A stretch of 12,906 nt of DNA from an uncultured Pseudorhodobacter sp. Its GTDB lineage: Bacteria > Pseudomonadota > Alphaproteobacteria > Rhodobacterales > Rhodobacteraceae. The DNA is taken from NCBI GenBank assembly GCA_945957495.1, contig CAMFLG010000037.1:1-12906 (forward strand), written 5' to 3'. Positions 12,105 to 12,906 of the stretch are shown here, in pieces; position 1 is the stretch's first letter, and every line of letters begins with the position of its first letter. The notes below the pieces were generated by a model, which did not search any database, was not told the DNA's origin, and saw only the letters and a program-made list of their open reading frames with translations. The position numbers and the translations under genes are program-made.

Positions 12105-12906
12105 CCGGGCAGCGGCGCGGGCCGATGGGGTGGCTGCGGGCCGGGCTGTTGGCCCTGACGCTTGCCCTGCCCCTGCCGGGGCTGGCGCAGACCATTCTGG
12201 ACGGGCCGACGCGGCAGGTGGACAGCACCGGCGCGCTGTTGCCCCGGGTGGGGACATCGGTTGTCACCAAATCCGAGGCACTGCTTGGCCCGGTGAACGG
12301 CGGCGCGGCCCCGCAGGCCAGCGCATCGAACCCCAGTGCGCCGAACTATGACGACTGGGTGAAGCTGGCCGACCGGGCAGAGGCCGATCTGCTGAAAGAG
12401 GATATCAGCTCTGTCTCGCTGGAAAGTACGCGGGCGCTGCTGGTGGAATGGCGCGAGGCGCTGTCGGGGGCAGAGAATTATAACGCCACCCGCATCAGCA
12501 CGGTGCGCAGCCAGATCGCGGCGTTGGGCCCGGTTCCCGAAGAGGGCCATGAAGAGGCGCCCGAAATCGCCAAGCGGCGGGCGCAGTTGAATGACCAGTT
12601 GGCCAAATTGCAGGCCCCGGCGCTGGAGGCGGATGAGGCCTATAAGCGGGCCGTGGGCCTGATCAGCGAAATCGACCGGGTGCTGCGGGCGCGGCAGGCG
12701 GATGAGCTGTTGCGGCTGTGGCCGACACCGGCGAACCCGGCGAACTGGTCTGAAGGCTTTTCGGCGCTGAAAAACACCGGCCAGATGATCTATTCCGAGG
12801 CCAAGCAACGTTGGAACAGCCCGGCGGCGCGGGCCACGCTGGCCGACAAGCTGCCGATGGTGGTTGTGCTGCTTGCGCTGGCCGTGCTGATCCTGTGGCG
12901 CGGGCG
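12101..12906 (+). CDS. DUF3772 mechanosensitive ion channel (MscS-type) protein, 5' part
   Basis: About 268 residues are present before the window ends; the frame is still open. The start at 12101 overlaps the cysK-like stop (ATGA at 12101-12104). A signal peptide runs to A29 (GLA-Q). A low-complexity linker then leads to a periplasmic, helix-rich DUF3772 region from about residue 85: NYDDWVKLADRAEAD, LLVEWREALSGAENYNATRI, AALGPVPEEG, EEAPEIAKRRAQLNDQLAKL and QADELLRLWPTPANPANW. Near the end a first membrane helix begins (LPMVVVLLALAVLILW). In complete family members this is followed by further helices and the MscS pore domain, which would relieve osmotic stress; those parts are beyond the window. 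Translational coupling to the cysK-like gene implies co-transcription, though a shared function is not obvious. Confidence 0.85.
   Translation, partial: MTGQRRGPMGWLRAGLLALTLALPLPGLAQTILDGPTRQVDSTGALLPRVGTSVVTKSEALLGPVNGGAAPQASASNPSAPNYDDWVKLADRAEADLLKEDISSVSLESTRALLVEWREALSGAENYNATRISTVRSQIAALGPVPEEGHEEAPEIAKRRAQLNDQLAKLQAPALEADEAYKRAVGLISEIDRVLRARQADELLRLWPTPANPANWSEGFSALKNTGQMIYSEAKQRWNSPAARATLADKLPMVVVLLALAVLILWRG

Noticed and set aside
11115..12257. 380-codon minus-strand frame opposite the cysK-like gene
   Set aside because: The plus strand encodes an unmistakable PLP enzyme; the opposite frame is an Arg/His/Gln-rich shadow.
1..12906. tRNA, rRNA, CRISPR array, insertion sequence, prophage or known defence cassette
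   Set aside because: No spaced direct-repeat array, cloverleaf-like segment, transposase or integrase motif was found on reading both strands. Short inverted repeats were present, but only those listed as features.

Overview
The window looks like chromosomal DNA from an alphaproteobacterium of the Rhodobacterales (Rhodobacter/Roseobacter type). The evidence is high GC with strongly GC-rich third positions, short intergenic gaps, many ATGA stop/start overlaps, and family members typical of that order: a YtfQ-type sugar importer, a 344-residue CysK-like enzyme, a DUF3772 mechanosensitive-channel protein and a DUF2306 membrane protein. No rRNA, tRNA, CRISPR array, transposase or phage gene was seen.

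Left edge (1-1433). A minus-strand Imm11/DUF1629-type immunity-like gene is split by a -1 frameshift. A short reading-frame tail lies directly upstream and may be the remnant of its partner. A 65-bp inverted-repeat element follows the gene. About 535 bases without a convincing complete gene hold hairpins and, just before the next gene, a Fur-box-like palindrome. On the plus strand come a cation diffusion facilitator (1434-2321) and a Tat-exported protein of unknown function (2421-3065).

Centre (3066-8429, minus strand). This is a complete ABC importer operon for a furanose-type sugar. The order of transcription is ytfQ (binding protein), a tandem hairpin, ytfR (double ATPase), ytfT and yjfF (two permeases), then a FadR-type GntR regulator. 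The last four genes are joined by overlaps or a 1-base gap. A plausible promoter upstream of ytfQ carries a GntR-like operator in its spacer, suggesting that the regulator controls its own operon. No sugar-catabolic enzyme is present. The operon lies exactly between two paralogous exported proteins (2421-3065 and 8746-9354), both on the plus strand.

Right part (8430-12906). An AT-rich regulatory region leads to the second paralog, whose 3' end overlaps a convergent DUF2306 membrane-protein gene. That gene is divergent from a LysR-type regulator. Their 85-bp shared gap holds a perfect 14-bp palindrome and a promoter that would give a leaderless lysR transcript. A cysteine synthase-like gene with an altered substrate loop follows, overlapped by ATGA with the start of a DUF3772 mechanosensitive-channel gene that runs off the window.

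Nothing here is clearly a new defence or mobile system. The most interesting points are the paralog pair bracketing the sugar operon, the metal-box-like palindrome before the cation exporter, the slippery-heptamer frameshift in the immunity-like gene, and the non-canonical CysK.
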